A stretch of 64,000 bases of DNA, from the NCBI RefSeq assembly GCF_003576645.1, contig NC_044919.1, positions 28,705,528-28,769,527 of the forward strand, in the 5' to 3' direction. The stretch comes from Ipomoea triloba (taxonomy: Eukaryota; Streptophyta; Magnoliopsida; Solanales; Convolvulaceae). This document shows, piece after piece, positions 25,035 through 36,144 of this stretch; positions within the stretch are counted from its first letter, which is position 1, and every line of letters begins with the position of its first letter. A program made the translations under genes and the position numbers. Under the pieces are notes generated by a model. The model saw only the letters and a program-made list of their open reading frames with translations, was not told the origin of the DNA and made no database searches.

Positions 25035-25368
25035 GATACAAACCCGTTAAGTTATAGGTTGGATTGGACATCTAGGTTTAGTCCAATCCACCATTATGCC
25101 TATATAAAGCCTGCATTGATGGGATGCAAGACAGACAACTATATAACACCTAAAGATATGGTACTCATACTACTCAGTTAATACTAGTACATCATCTAGG
25201 GTTCTGAGTTAAGTGTGAGACAAAACGGCTAGCACCCTGTAGATCTATAGTTCAAGAGGCAACACAACAAGGCATCAACTATGGCTAGAGATCAACACGA
25301 CTTATGCTTCCGCTTAAGTTTCCCGTAGACTTATTCTATATGTTTAGACAATATTTGTGATCTAATAG
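25035..25368 (-). repeat. LTR fragment inside array A
   Basis: The segment from acccgttaagttatagg to gtgatctaa matches most of the LTR at 35278-35665, read in the opposite direction. The outer end of that LTR is missing. A second copy lies at 29526-29859. Both sit at the same position of the repeat unit, so the fragment was amplified with the unit. Confidence 0.85.
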
Positions 25369-26124
25369 TGTGTCCTAAAGTGCAGCGTCGTATATAGTTT
25401 TTTTGAAAAAATTAAAAACAATAAGATACAAAACGACATCGTCGTAAAATTAAACTTCCTTCTCCGTGCAAGGCTCCGCCCCACAACACACCCGCTGAGC
25501 ACATACATGTTACTACACATCATTTTATTTGTCCTTCCCAAAAAAAAATCATTTGTTAGGGAGAAAAGCATTGCAAAAAATTCTGCCTCCAATTAATTTT
25601 ATGTTTTAAAAGACATTTTTAATTATAAATGCTATATTTGATATAATTTCTAAATATGCTCAATGAAAAAAATAAATTAGTTAATACAAAAGATTAAATT
25701 ATACGGAGTAAATATTTTTGAAATAAATAAATATACAAACATTGCTTAAGTTGTGTGGTTTGTTTACTTAAGGTGCGCCATTTTAAAACTTGAGGTGCGT
25801 GATTTGTGTTCTTAAGGTTCTTTGTTTGTGTGCTTAAAGTGTTTAGTTTGTTTACTTAACGTGCGTCATTTTAACGCTTAAGGTTCTCACTTTTTAAAAA
25901 GTGTTTCCTAAAGAGCGGCGTCATATATAATTTTTAAGAAATTAAATACAATAAGATAAAAATCGACATCGTATCTATTTTATAAATTTATTTAATATTT
26001 TATAAATTTTAAACTTCTTTCTTCGTGCAAGACTTTGTCTCACAGCAAACCCGCTGAGCACAAGCATGTTACTACACATCATTTTTTTTAAAACAAACCA
26101 AAAATCATATTATTATAGTAAATG

Positions 26125-26505
26125 ATCAAGACATGAAGGAAAAGACGACAACCAACCTAAATGACCAGTTTGAGAACGAGCAGCTCGAGCCAAAGTATGA
26201 GCAAACTTATTCACTGATCGAAAGACATACTGAATTCACACTTTCTCAAAATGTCATTTTAATTCACGACACTCACTCATCACACAACCTGCATATGATA
26301 AATCGAGCGACGTACCATTCAACGATTTGCACACAACCTAACAATAAGAAAACACATCTATCTTTGTGAAACATTGATCTTTCACCCACCACAAAGCTTC
26401 CTTAACTGCAAGCGCCTCTGCTAGATGCAGATCTCCAAACAACGAACGGTCTCGTACTTAGCAGTCACAAAACATTCGCTACCACTCTCAACAAAAACCA
26501 AAAAA
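26125..26505 (-). pseudogene. RNase H-like fragment, array copy b
   Basis: It corresponds to copy a over its whole length, including the same in-frame TGA after the CRELK block. It has extra damage, for example loss of several bases near 26435 and changes around the KVVVFSD motif. It ends against a C run and the next assembly gap. Confidence 0.75.
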
Positions 26506-26538
26506 TAACCATCATCCCCCCTCCCCCCCCCCCCCCCC

Positions 26539-27018
26539 NNNNNNNNNNNNNNNNNNNNNNNNNNNNNNNNNNNNNNNNNNNNNNNNNNNNNNNNNNNNNN
26601 NNNNNNNNNNNNNNNNNNNNNNNNNNNNNNNNNNNNNNNNNNNNNNNNNNNNNNNNNNNNNNNNNNNNNNNNNNNNNNNNNNNNNNNNNNNNNNNNNNNN
26701 NNNNNNNNNNNNNNNNNNNNNNNNNNNNNNNNNNNNNNNNNNNNNNNNNNNNNNNNNNNNNNNNNNNNNNNNNNNNNNNNNNNNNNNNNNNNNNNNNNNN
26801 NNNNNNNNNNNNNNNNNNNNNNNNNNNNNNNNNNNNNNNNNNNNNNNNNNNNNNNNNNNNNNNNNNNNNNNNNNNNNNNNNNNNNNNNNNNNNNNNNNNN
26901 NNNNNNNNNNNNNNNNNNNNNNNNNNNNNNNNNNNNNNNNNNNNNNNNNNNNNNNNNNNNNNNNNNNNNNNNNNNNNNNNNNNNNNNNNNNNNNNNNNNN
27001 NNNNNNNNNNNNNNNNNN
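26539..27018. other. Assembly gap beside C homopolymers
   Basis: 480 Ns lie between C runs (26517-26538 and 27025-27042). The break is at the same point of the repeat unit as the gap at 24031-24619. Confidence 0.9.
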
Positions 27019-28740
27019 ATCATCCCCCCTCCCCCCCCCCCACCCCAAACATCTTGTAAGGAGAAAAACATTGTAAAAAATTGTGCATCCAATTTATTTT
27101 CTGTTTTAAAAGAATTTTTTTAATTAAAAATTCTATATTTGATATGATTTCTAAATATGCAAAAAAAGGGAAAAATAAATTTGTTAATATTTTTCCTAAA
27201 TAGTTTTAAAATAAATAAATATACAGACATTGCTTAAGGTATATGAGTTGTATACTTAAGGGGCGTGGCTTGTGTTCTTAAGGTTCTTTGTTTGTGTGTT
27301 TAAGGTGCGTGGTTTGTATACTCAACGTGCGTAATTTTAATGCTTAAGATGCTCACTTTTTTTAAAAGTGTGTCCTAAAGAGAGGTGTCGTATATAATTT
27401 TTAAGAAATTAAAAACAATAAGATAAAAATCGACATCATATCTATTTTATAAATTAATTTAATATTTTTTAAATTTTAAACTTCCTTCTTCCTTCTTCGT
27501 GCAAGGCCCCGCCCCGCAACACACCCGCTGAGCACAAACATGTTACTACACATTATTTTTTGTCTTTCCCAAAAAAAATCATTTGTTAGGGAGAAAAACA
27601 TTGCAAAAAATTCTGCCTCCAATTAATTTTATGTTTTAAAAGACATTTTAATTATAAATGCTATATTTGATATAATTTCTGAATATGCAACAATGGAAAA
27701 AATAAATTAGTTAATACAAAGATTAAATTATACGGAGTAAATAGTTTTGAAATAAATAAATATACAGACATTGCTTTAAGATATATTGTTTGTGTACATA
27801 AGGTGCGTGGCTTGTGTTCTTAATGTTCTTTGTTGGTGTGTTTAAGGTGCGTCGTTTGTGTACTTAACGTGCGCTATTTTAATGCTTAATGTACTCACTT
27901 TTTTAAAAATGTGTCCTAAAGTGCGGCGTCGTATATAATTTTTTTTTAAAAAAGTAAAAACAATAAGATAAAAATCGACATCGTATCTATTTTATAAATT
28001 TATTTAATATTATATAAATTTTAAACTTCCTTCTTCGTGCAAGGCTCTGCCTCACAACACACCCGCTGAGCATATACATGTTACGACACATCAATTTTTT
28101 TGTCCTTACCAAAAAAAACATTTGTTTGGTAGAAAAACATTGCAAAAAATTCTGCTTCCAATTAATTTTATGTTTGAAAAGACATTTTTAATTATAAATG
28201 CTATATTTGATATAATTTATAAATATGCAACAATGGAAAAAATAAATTAGTTAATACAAAAGATCAAATTATACGTAGTAAATAGTTTTGAAATAAATAA
28301 ATATACAGACATTGCTTAAGTTGTGTGGTTTGTTTAATTAAGGTGCGTCATTTTAAAACTTGAGGTGCGTGGTTTGTGTTGTTAAGGTTCTTTGTTTGTG
28401 TGCTTAAAGCTTTTAGTTTGTTTACTTAGCGTGCACCATTTTAATGCTTAAGGTGCTTACTTTACTTTTTAAAAAGTGTGTCCTAAAGAGCGGCGTCTTA
28501 TATAATTTTAAGAAATTAAAAACAATAAGATAAAAATCGACATCGTTTCTATTTTATAAATTTATTTAATATTTTATAAATTTTAAACTTCCTTCTTCGT
28601 GCAAGACAATGTCTCACAACAAACCCGCTGAGCACAAGCATGTTACTACACATCATTATAAAAAAAATAAAAAATAAAAAAAATAAAAAAATAAAACCAA
28701 AAATCATATTATTATAGTAAATGATCAAGACATGAAGGTA

Positions 28741-29115
28741 AAGATGACAACCAACATAAATGACCAGTTTGAGAACGAGCAGTTCGAGCCAAAGTATGAG
28801 TAAACTTATTCACTGATCGAGACATACTGAATAGACACTTTCTCAAAATGTCATTTTAATTCACGACACTCGCTCATCACACAACCTGCATATGATAAAT
28901 CCAACGACGTACCATTCAACGATTTGCACACTGCCTGACAATCAGAAAATACAACTACCTTTGTGAAACCTCGATCTTTCACCCAGGACAAAGCTTCCTT
29001 AACTACAAGCGCCTCTGCTAGATGCAGATATCCCATGCAACGAACAGGGTGGTTCTTAGCAGCCACAAAACAATCGCTACGAACTCCGAACAACAACCCA
29101 AAAATAAGCATCATC
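28741..29115 (-). pseudogene. RNase H-like fragment, array copy c (best preserved)
   Basis: The 87-codon frame at 29114-28851 holds the RNase H core: AEALVVKEALSWVKDRGF, then KVVVFSDCQAV with the catalytic Asp kept. After an in-frame TGA the C-terminal block with AHTLARA follows, itself damaged here. The unit joins directly to A-rich sequence with no gap. Without the first catalytic strand, and with the TGA, it cannot make an active enzyme. Confidence 0.82.
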
Positions 29116-29525
29116 CCAAAAAAAGAAAATTTATGTATGGAGAAAAAAATTGCAAAAAATTTTGCCTAAAATTAATTTTATGTTTTAAAAGAAATTTTTT
29201 AATTATAAATGCTATAGTTGATATGATTTTTAAATATGCAAAAATTAGAAAAATAAATTTGTTAATACAAAAGATTAAACTATACGGAGTAAATAGTTTT
29301 GAAATAAATAAATATACATATATTGCTTAAGGTATTTAGTTTATGTACTTAAGTTGCGTGACTTGTTCTTAAGGTTCTTTGTTTTGTGTTTAAGATGCGT
29401 GATTTGTATACTTAATGCCATTTTAATGCTTAAGATGCTCACTTTTTAAAAAGTATGTTCTAAAGTGCGTCGTCGTATATAGTTTTTTTTTTATAAAAAA
29501 AAATTAAAAACAACAAGATACAAAC

Positions 29526-29859
29526 CCGTTAAGTTATAGGTTGGATTAAACATCAAGGTTTTGTCTAATCCACCATTATGCCTATATAAAGCCTGCATTG
29601 ATGGGATGCAGGACAGACAACTATATAGCACCTAAAGATATGATACTCATACTGCTCAGTTAATACCAGTACATCATCTAGGGTTCTGAGTTAAGTGTGA
29701 TACAAAACGACTAACACCCTACAGATCTACAGTTCAAGAGACAACACAACAAGACATCAACTATGGCTGGAGATGAACACAACTTATGCTTCCGCTACTA
29801 CGAGGTTAAGTTTCCCGTAGACTTATTCTGTATGTTTAGAAAATATTTGTGATCTAACT
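29526..29859 (-). repeat. Second LTR fragment inside array A
   Basis: It is nearly the same as 25035-25368. It keeps gcttccgctactacgagg, of which part is deleted in the earlier copy, and so is closer to the LTR at 35278-35665. Confidence 0.85.
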
Positions 29860-30525
29860 GTGTGTCCTAAAGTGCGGCGTCGTATATAGTTTTTTTTTTC
29901 AAATTAAAAACAATAAGATAAAAATCGACATCATATCTATTTTATAAATTTATTTAATATTTTATAAATTTTAAACTTCCTTCTTCGTGCAAGGCTCCGC
30001 CCACAACACACCCGCTAAGCACAGACATGTTACTACACAACATTTTTTTTTGTTCTTCCAAAAAAAATCATTTGTTAGGAAGAAAAACATTGCAAAAAAT
30101 TATGTCTCAAATTCATTTTATGTTTTAAAAGACATTATTAATTATAAATGCTATATTTGATATAATTTCTAAATATGCAACAATGGAAAAAATAAATCAG
30201 TTAATACAAAAGATTAAATTATACGGAGTAAATAGTTTTGAAATAAATAAATATACAGACATTGCTTAAGTTGTATGGTTAGTGTACTTAAGGTGCGCCA
30301 TTTTAAAACTTTGGTGGTTTGTGTTCTTAATGTTCTTTGTTTCTATGCTTAAAGTGTTTAGTTTGTTTACTTAATGTGCGTCATTTTAATGCTTAAGGTG
30401 CTCACTTTTTAAAAAGTGTGTCCTAAAGAACGGCGTCGTATATAATTTTTAAGAAATTAAAAGCAATAAGATAAAAATCAACATCGTATCTATTTTATTA
30501 ATTTATTTAATATTTTATAAATTTC

Positions 30526-30987
30526 GGATAAGGGTCAAATAGACCCTCATACTATACTCATTTGTGCATTAGGCCCTTCAACTTCAAAAAGCTCCAATTA
30601 AGTCCTCACACTTGTTATTTTGAAACAAATGAGCCCTTTTACCTATTTGCCACTAGTAATTGCAGGTTAATTACATTTCCGGCAAACATCTGACCGAATT
30701 CTGACACCGGTGTACCGGCGACGTCACTTTTTTCAACGTTTTTCAGCAGTGTTCCTATCACTTTCATCCTGCTAATATGTTATCAGGCATACGATGTTAC
30801 ATTGTTTCGTGTCTATTTTTCAATTTTTGGTTCATGTTTACACGTGTTTATTAGTAGCTTTATTCCAACAATTTAGAAGCGTTTGCATTTCAAAAATAAA
30901 CATGACAACCCAAACACTGAAACGAGAAACACTCCAAACTTGTCGAAATTATAGCCCTTTGATAGCACCAATTATAAATGTTGGTCT
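30526..30987. other. Transposon-like sequence after array A
   Basis: The array stops and a block begins with ggataagggtcaaataga, a kind of sequence often seen at ends of plant DNA transposons. It continues with a GC-richer stretch (about 30695-30745). No matching opposite end is found before the MITE at 30991. Confidence 0.35.
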
Positions 30988-30990
30988 TTA

Positions 30991-31253
30991 GGGTGTGTTT
31001 GGTTCACACATGGGAATCGAAATCAGAATGGGTATCAAATACTTGGTAATGGTAATGAATTTTGGTAAAAGTATATTGCATGCTTGATAGTAAAGTGAAA
31101 TGGAAATGAAACTCTTATTTTATTAAGGAATGAGTTTTGTAATTAATGGGTTAATCAAAACTCATAGTAGTGTTCTAAAAATCTATCAACCAAACAATAA
31201 TAATGATTTTGGTATCCGTTCATGATAGCTAAACATGAAAACTAAATACACCC
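30991..31253. mobile_element. Tourist/Harbinger-like MITE
   Basis: The 263-bp element has terminal inverted repeats GGGTGTGTTTGGTT and GGGTGTATTTAGTT (12 of 14 identical). It is flanked by TTA at 30988-30990 and 31254-31256, the usual 3-bp target of PIF/Harbinger elements. It has no coding capacity. Confidence 0.9.
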
Positions 31254-31339
31254 TTAATTTATTTGGGAAGATCTTGCACGTACAGAAATATAACTTTGAT
31301 GATGCTAGGAGAAAGAAATATTGATGGATATATATAATA

Positions 31340-31365
31340 CTAGTATTTTGTACGCGCGATGCGCG
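31340..31365 (-). mobile_element. Helitron-like 3' terminus
   Basis: On the minus strand a 5-bp stem hairpin (cgcgc-atc-gcgcg, 31365-31353) is followed after 9 nt by CTAG (31343-31340) and then T. The element body would lie to the right, in the AT-rich DNA of 31366-31745. The 5' end is not identified. Confidence 0.6.
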
Positions 31366-31800
31366 AAAACTTATGCCCAATATTAAAATATTAACAAATA
31401 CAAATAATTCAAATTATATATACACAAATAATATATGTATTTTATACACACATATATGATTTACCATTCACGAAAATTTAATTAAAATATAATCAACCAT
31501 TAAATTAATTATATAATAATTTTAATAAACTGACAATTAAAGAATAGGAAAAAGATATGATAGATATAGGTGTATAGTAATAATGATGGAGTTAAAAGTA
31601 ACGGTGTTATAACGGTATAAGGGTAGTTTTGTATAACAAGAATGTAGTAGGGATAATTTTGTCTAATAACATTGAAGTGTACAACATTTAAAGTAAAATG
31701 TACACATTTATTAGCATCCAAAAAGAGGGACATAAATCAAGGACATAACCTTGATTGAGACTTATTATGTTTTTAGATAAACGGCCCAATAATAGAAACC
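31366..31800. other. AT-rich DNA, probable non-autonomous Helitron body
   Basis: There is nothing coding here. Its only context is the Helitron-like end at 31340. Confidence 0.4.
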
Positions 31801-32293
31801 CAGGGTTCGGAAGTGCATAACTCGAGGCCCATAATGATGGGCCTTGACTTAGTCTCGCGAGCCCACTACATAGGCCTCGACTTAGTCTTGTGGCCTACCA
31901 TGACTTTAGGGGAGTTTGTTAGCCCATGTCTTGTATTGTATTGTCATTGCAAGGCAAGTTCAACTACATCTCAAACCCATTGTAATCTTCCTACAACACT
32001 ATATTAATACAAAATTGTCTCCGCGACATTTATTAATTGCCTTTTCTATCGAATCATTCTTTGATAGCATTCCTTTATTTATCGGATTTACTAATTCGAA
32101 CCACCCCGAGTTAATTAAATCCATCATTGGTGCTTTCATTGAGAGCTCGACGTCAGGTCGAGCATGCTACATCCCTAACTATGGCAAGGTCAGGATCCAA
32201 CTCCAACATCTCCAACGAAATCAACCATCACGCAAAAACCTTTTACGGTATTCGTTTGGTGGGGTATTTACATTAGGCATGCTTAACCACAAG
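31800..32293 (+). mobile_element. Candidate gypsy-type LTR end with primer-binding-like site
   Basis: The sequence reads like an LTR 3' part. Repeated ggcctcgacttagtc-type motifs lead to a possible end at ccatca (32126), directly followed by ttggtgctttcattgaga, a sequence found after the LTR in some plant gypsy elements. An ATG-led frame starting near 32181 is soon interrupted. A hAT element then breaks it at 32294. The left border is unknown. Confidence 0.4.
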
Positions 32294-32429
32294 TAGGGCT
32301 GTCAAAATGGGTCAAAGCCCGCGGTGGGGCAAGTTAGGGTCATGAAAAAATAGGCCCGCAAAAATGCGGGCCAAAATTGACCCGCGGGCTAAGTAAAAAA
32401 AAAAATTTTTTTAAACAAAAAAAAAAATA

Positions 32430-32468
<39 letters not shown>

Positions 32469-32616
32469 TACTCCTAATCTTAAGTTTAATCCACCCAACC
32501 TATTTAATAATTTTTTCAAATGAAATATTGTTTTGTGATCCGCAAACTCATCATGTTTTTAAATATATATATTATTTTTTAAAATATTTATATATATATA
32601 AATTCACAATACACTG

Positions 32617-32654
<38 letters not shown>

Positions 32655-32974
32655 CAGCACACGTGAATATATATATATTCACAGTGTGTGAATATATCAC
32701 ACACTGGGAATTATATATTTATTCAGTGTGTGAATATATATATATTCACACAATGTGAATATATATTACAGTGTATTACTGTGAATATAGTAATACACTG
32801 TGAATGTATATATTAAAAAAAAAAAATGAAAAAGCTCGCGGGCCGACCCGCGAACTCACGCAGGCGGGTTAGAGTTACACAAATTTTGGCCCACGGGCCT
32901 AACAGGTCGGCCCGTAAAAATCCGCCAGAAATTTAGTCTGCGGTGGGGCGGGCCGGTCCGCTTTGGCAGTACTA
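32294..32974. mobile_element. Non-autonomous hAT element with AT microsatellite core
   Basis: The 681-bp element starts TAGGGCTGTCAAA and ends with the imperfect inverse TTTGGCAGTACTA (12 of 18 terminal positions match). ACCACAAG is duplicated at 32286-32293 and 32975-32982, exactly the 8 bp expected for hAT. The outer parts contain cccgcgggc-like motifs in both orientations. The middle is (TA)n-rich with repeated attcacactgtgaat-like short palindromes. No transposase. Confidence 0.92.
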
Positions 32975-32982
32975 ACCACAAG

Positions 32983-34640
32983 CATGCATGTGTTGGCTAC
33001 GTAAATTGTATTCAATCCAAGGCTTAGCTTCATCCTGAAGATATTCATACGATACCCAGATTAACCGCATGAAAATCATAGTAATTATTCTGCTTGCCCA
33101 AAGTGACACTTTGTTTACTACCATTAGAATTATTGTTTACAACCTGTTGCCTAACCATCAGATTATTATTATTGAGGTGTGTGGCAGCTGAGACATTCGA
33201 ATTATTCCTCCAGGCTGAAGCATCACTATGTCCTGAATCATTATGCAAGGTACTTCGATTCAAATCCGGTGAGGCATCATGTGGTGGTCACCTGCAAGAC
33301 TCACAACATTATGAGGCCGAGACACATGTTTTTCTTTGGTTTGAATTTGTTGGCTCTGTGCGATTATGAGATCCAAATGATTATGGATCATCATCAAGCC
33401 TAAAAATTCAATCAACATGGATCTTGAGGGAAATGTTTAAAAGAAAATTCATGTTAAATATATAAACATGGATATGTGATGTTTCCCTTCAATCCTTGCA
33501 ATTTTCCAGCAGTGGAAGATAGAATATTGTGGTTGCTCAATGGCGAGTTCAGATCCAGCGATGATGGAGAATCGGGAAATCTGTTGTAAAAGGGACCGTG
33601 TCTTCAGAGAGAGAAGTATAACATTGACCCCATCATGGATGTCGTAATTGAATGCATTGAGGAAATCGGCGCCGGAGCCCATGGAATTTCTAGCTATCCG
33701 TATGCCAGCACGCTTTGTACTACACCGTACGTGTCCCTAGTGCACCGCCTCTAGCAATGCCGGCATCCAACCGGCCATAGGTCGCGCTCCAACCGCTTTC
33801 CGATTGCATTGCACCGCCGCATGGATCTGCATATGACCTCAACATTTCCAGGATAGTGTGTTTTTGGCAGTTTGCAAAAGTGGGTCGCGATTTTATCAAT
33901 TCCGTGTTGCCTGAGGATGCTGGTGGAGTTTACGCAATCTTAAAGAAGAAGATGGTTATCCAAATAAGGGAAAGCCGACTACATGTTTGAATGTTCTTTG
34001 GAAAATGTGGGAATTTACAACGTATGATAAATGGGCAAATTACGGGGGGATGATATTGGTTTTTCATGGAATCTTTTGTATTTGTTGGCTTTACGCAGGA
34101 ACTCTCGGGAACCTCTGCATTCGCTTATAGCCCCGGGAAGTTTGGACCTAGTGATGTCTATCCGGGATTACATTAACTGCCCTAGAAAATCCGCAATCTT
34201 TTTCGCCCGAGTTATAGTCAAATCCAGGAAAATCATACACCATCAGCTTACCACTGCGGCCTCCGAACCTCGCGACCGATCAGCTGCACCATTGTATGCC
34301 TGAAGTTCGTTGCATCGAAGGTGATCTACGTGGTGGTTGCGTGCTTAGTCGTGTGGGATTTGCTCCCGGTTGGGACCTGCGTTCTGCCGCTGCGAGCCGG
34401 TCATCTCATTCTCCAATCCACGGGAAATGATGGCCACGGGCGTGAGGGAAGACTGAACTTGTGTCATCTCAGGGCTCCACAACAGGCAGCACCACCCAAG
34501 CAGGGAGGCTTTACGCTGCCACAGTCGGCGGCGTATCCTCTAGGGTGGACTAGCAGTTTGAGATCATGCATCATCCTCTTCATGCTCTTTGTTTCTTCTC
34601 TAAAAAATCCATGCCCGTGGAACCTCTAAAATTTGCTCAA
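32983..34640. other. Unidentified region of moderate GC content
   Basis: GC content is visibly higher than in the surroundings, especially 33680-34560. There are several 60-100 codon open frames on both strands. One on the minus strand (33263-33045) is Asn/Ser-rich. None shows a domain I recognise and none has supporting splice sites. A short stretch near 33806 (attgcattgcaccgccgca) resembles one at 39693 in the mitochondrial-like insertion, so part of it may be organellar in origin. Confidence 0.4.
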
Positions 34641-35277
34641 ACAGGATTGACTCCTCATGCACTGAAACTGCTTTTGAATTCATAAAGGAAGAATTCAAAG
34701 GAATTGCTTAGGCAGTAAAGGAAAATAACGTGATTTGTTATTTCCCATAATAATAATAATAATTACTGATTCTCCCTAGTGGCGTTGTGAGGTCCAACCT
34801 CACCTAATTCTAGACAGAGTAATTAATCCATGGTAACGGTCGTGCACACTGGCCTTGACCTCGGCATTCTCTAGTGGTGGTACGGGGCTCGCCCCGCTCA
34901 CTACCTAACAGAAGAGCCTATTATTATTGCATGTAAGGTGGTCCAACCCCTTAAGTTGCACTTCATAATAAAGTAGCAAAATTTCGCTATACTTATTTCT
35001 TAGCTCCCAAAGAGGCCTTTGTGGCCGACCACTAGGTCAATATCTTAGCCCACCTCATTTAAGTGGCTAGTACCCTAAGGGAGATATAAGGTCTGACCTC
35101 GCTTATCGCTGAACGGGCGAGTCTTTAAGTCTAAAACCAAAGGTTTTGACTTAAAACGACTAAACTCCCTAGGGGTGATACGAGGTCCGACCTCGACTAT
35201 TGTCGAACGAAAGAGTCCCTTGACGCAAGGCCAAATGGCCTCGACGACTAAAAGCCCTAGGGGCGGTATGAGGTCCG
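34641..35277. repeat. Degenerate tandem repeats of about 95 bp
   Basis: The motif ctaggggtgatacgaggtcc (near 35170) recurs with changes at about 34773, 35071 and 35256, giving spacings close to 90-95 bp in the last three. The surrounding text, with its gacctcg and ggcctcgac motifs, looks like non-coding gypsy-type sequence and resembles 31830-31900. The block ends abruptly at the LTR at 35278. Confidence 0.6.
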
Positions 35278-35665
35278 TGTAAGATCAATAATACTATCTA
35301 ATCATATAGAATAAATCTACGAGAAACTTAACTCGTAGTAGCGGAAGCATAAGTCGTGTTGATTTCCAACCACAGTTGTTGATGCCTTGTTGTGTTGCTT
35401 GTGTTAGTCGTTTTTTCTCATACTTAACTCAGAACCCTAGATGGTGTACTGGTGTATTCTAATCAGTATGACTACCAGCTCTTTAGGTGCTATATATCGT
35501 CTGTCCTGCATCCCATCAATGCAGGCTTATATATAGGCATAATGGTGGATTAGACTAAACCTAGATGTTCAATCCAACCTATAACTTAATGGGCCTAGTC
35601 CACTTGCACCACATTATTAAGGCCCACAATATATAATATATATTGTATTAGGGAAAATTCTTACA
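35278..35665 (-). mobile_element. LTR (388 bp), minus orientation
   Basis: The segment begins TGTAAGATC and ends TTCTTACA, so it has TG...CA ends with TGTAAG/CTTACA inverted termini. On the minus strand the LTR is preceded by a purine-rich aaatgggaga stretch, which would fit a polypurine tract and make this a 3' LTR whose internal region lies to the right. The flanks (gtccg and gtctc) are not a target duplication, so it is not a simple solo LTR. Fragments of it occur in array A. Confidence 0.8.
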
Positions 35666-35726
35666 GTCTCCCATTTGGTGCAAGTACTAGCACAACTTTC
35701 ATCAAAGAACAAAACACATGAATCAT

Positions 35727-36144
35727 TAGGGGTGTGCAATTTACCGAAGTTTTTCGGTTAATCGACTGAACCAAAAAATTTCGGTTAACGGTTAATTTGG
35801 TTCGAAAGGTCGGTTAACCGAATTTATGTGTATATATATAGATAAATAATTAAATATAAATATTAAATACTAATTGGATTGAAGATTTGAAGGTATGGAT
35901 GTTTGAATATTTGAAGTTATGGATGATTTGTATTTTATTTTAATTGGATTTATTATTTTAGGTGTTATTTTTAGAATTTTATATTTTAGGTTTAAAAAGT
36001 TCGCTTAATCGGTTAACCGACCGATTAACCGAAAAAAAAAAAAACGATTCCGTTAATTCGGTAACACAAACTTCGGTTCGATTAACGGTTAAAGGTTTTA
36101 AAATTTCGGTTAATTTGGTTCGGTTAACCGAATGCACACCCATA
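35727..36144. mobile_element. hAT-type MITE (418 bp)
   Basis: The terminal inverted repeats TAGGGGTGTGCA and TATGGGTGTGCA match at 11 of 12 positions. TGAATCAT is duplicated at 35719-35726 and 36145-36152 (8 bp). The interior is full of cggttaaccg-type palindromes near both ends with an AT-rich core. It sits inside retroelement-like DNA just right of the LTR. Confidence 0.92.

Larger units (their letters stand above)
23461..30525 (+). repeat. Array A: about 550-bp repeat units, some with an RNase H fragment
   Basis: The landmark ttttaaacttccttctt (with variants) recurs near 23470, 25455, 26010, 27480, 28022, 28585 and 29970. Basic units are 540-560 bp and contain ctgcctccaattaatttt, atacggagtaaatag, and a run of cttaaggtgcgtg-like motifs. 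Longer units add an RNase H fragment and some add an LTR fragment. The same family forms array B (55.3-58.0 kb). No intact coding gene is present. Confidence 0.9.

Noticed and set aside
35278..35665. Solo LTR interpretation of the 388-bp LTR
   Set aside because: The 5-bp flanks differ (gtccg and gtctc) and a purine-rich tract lies on one side, which fits better with one end of a longer, damaged element.
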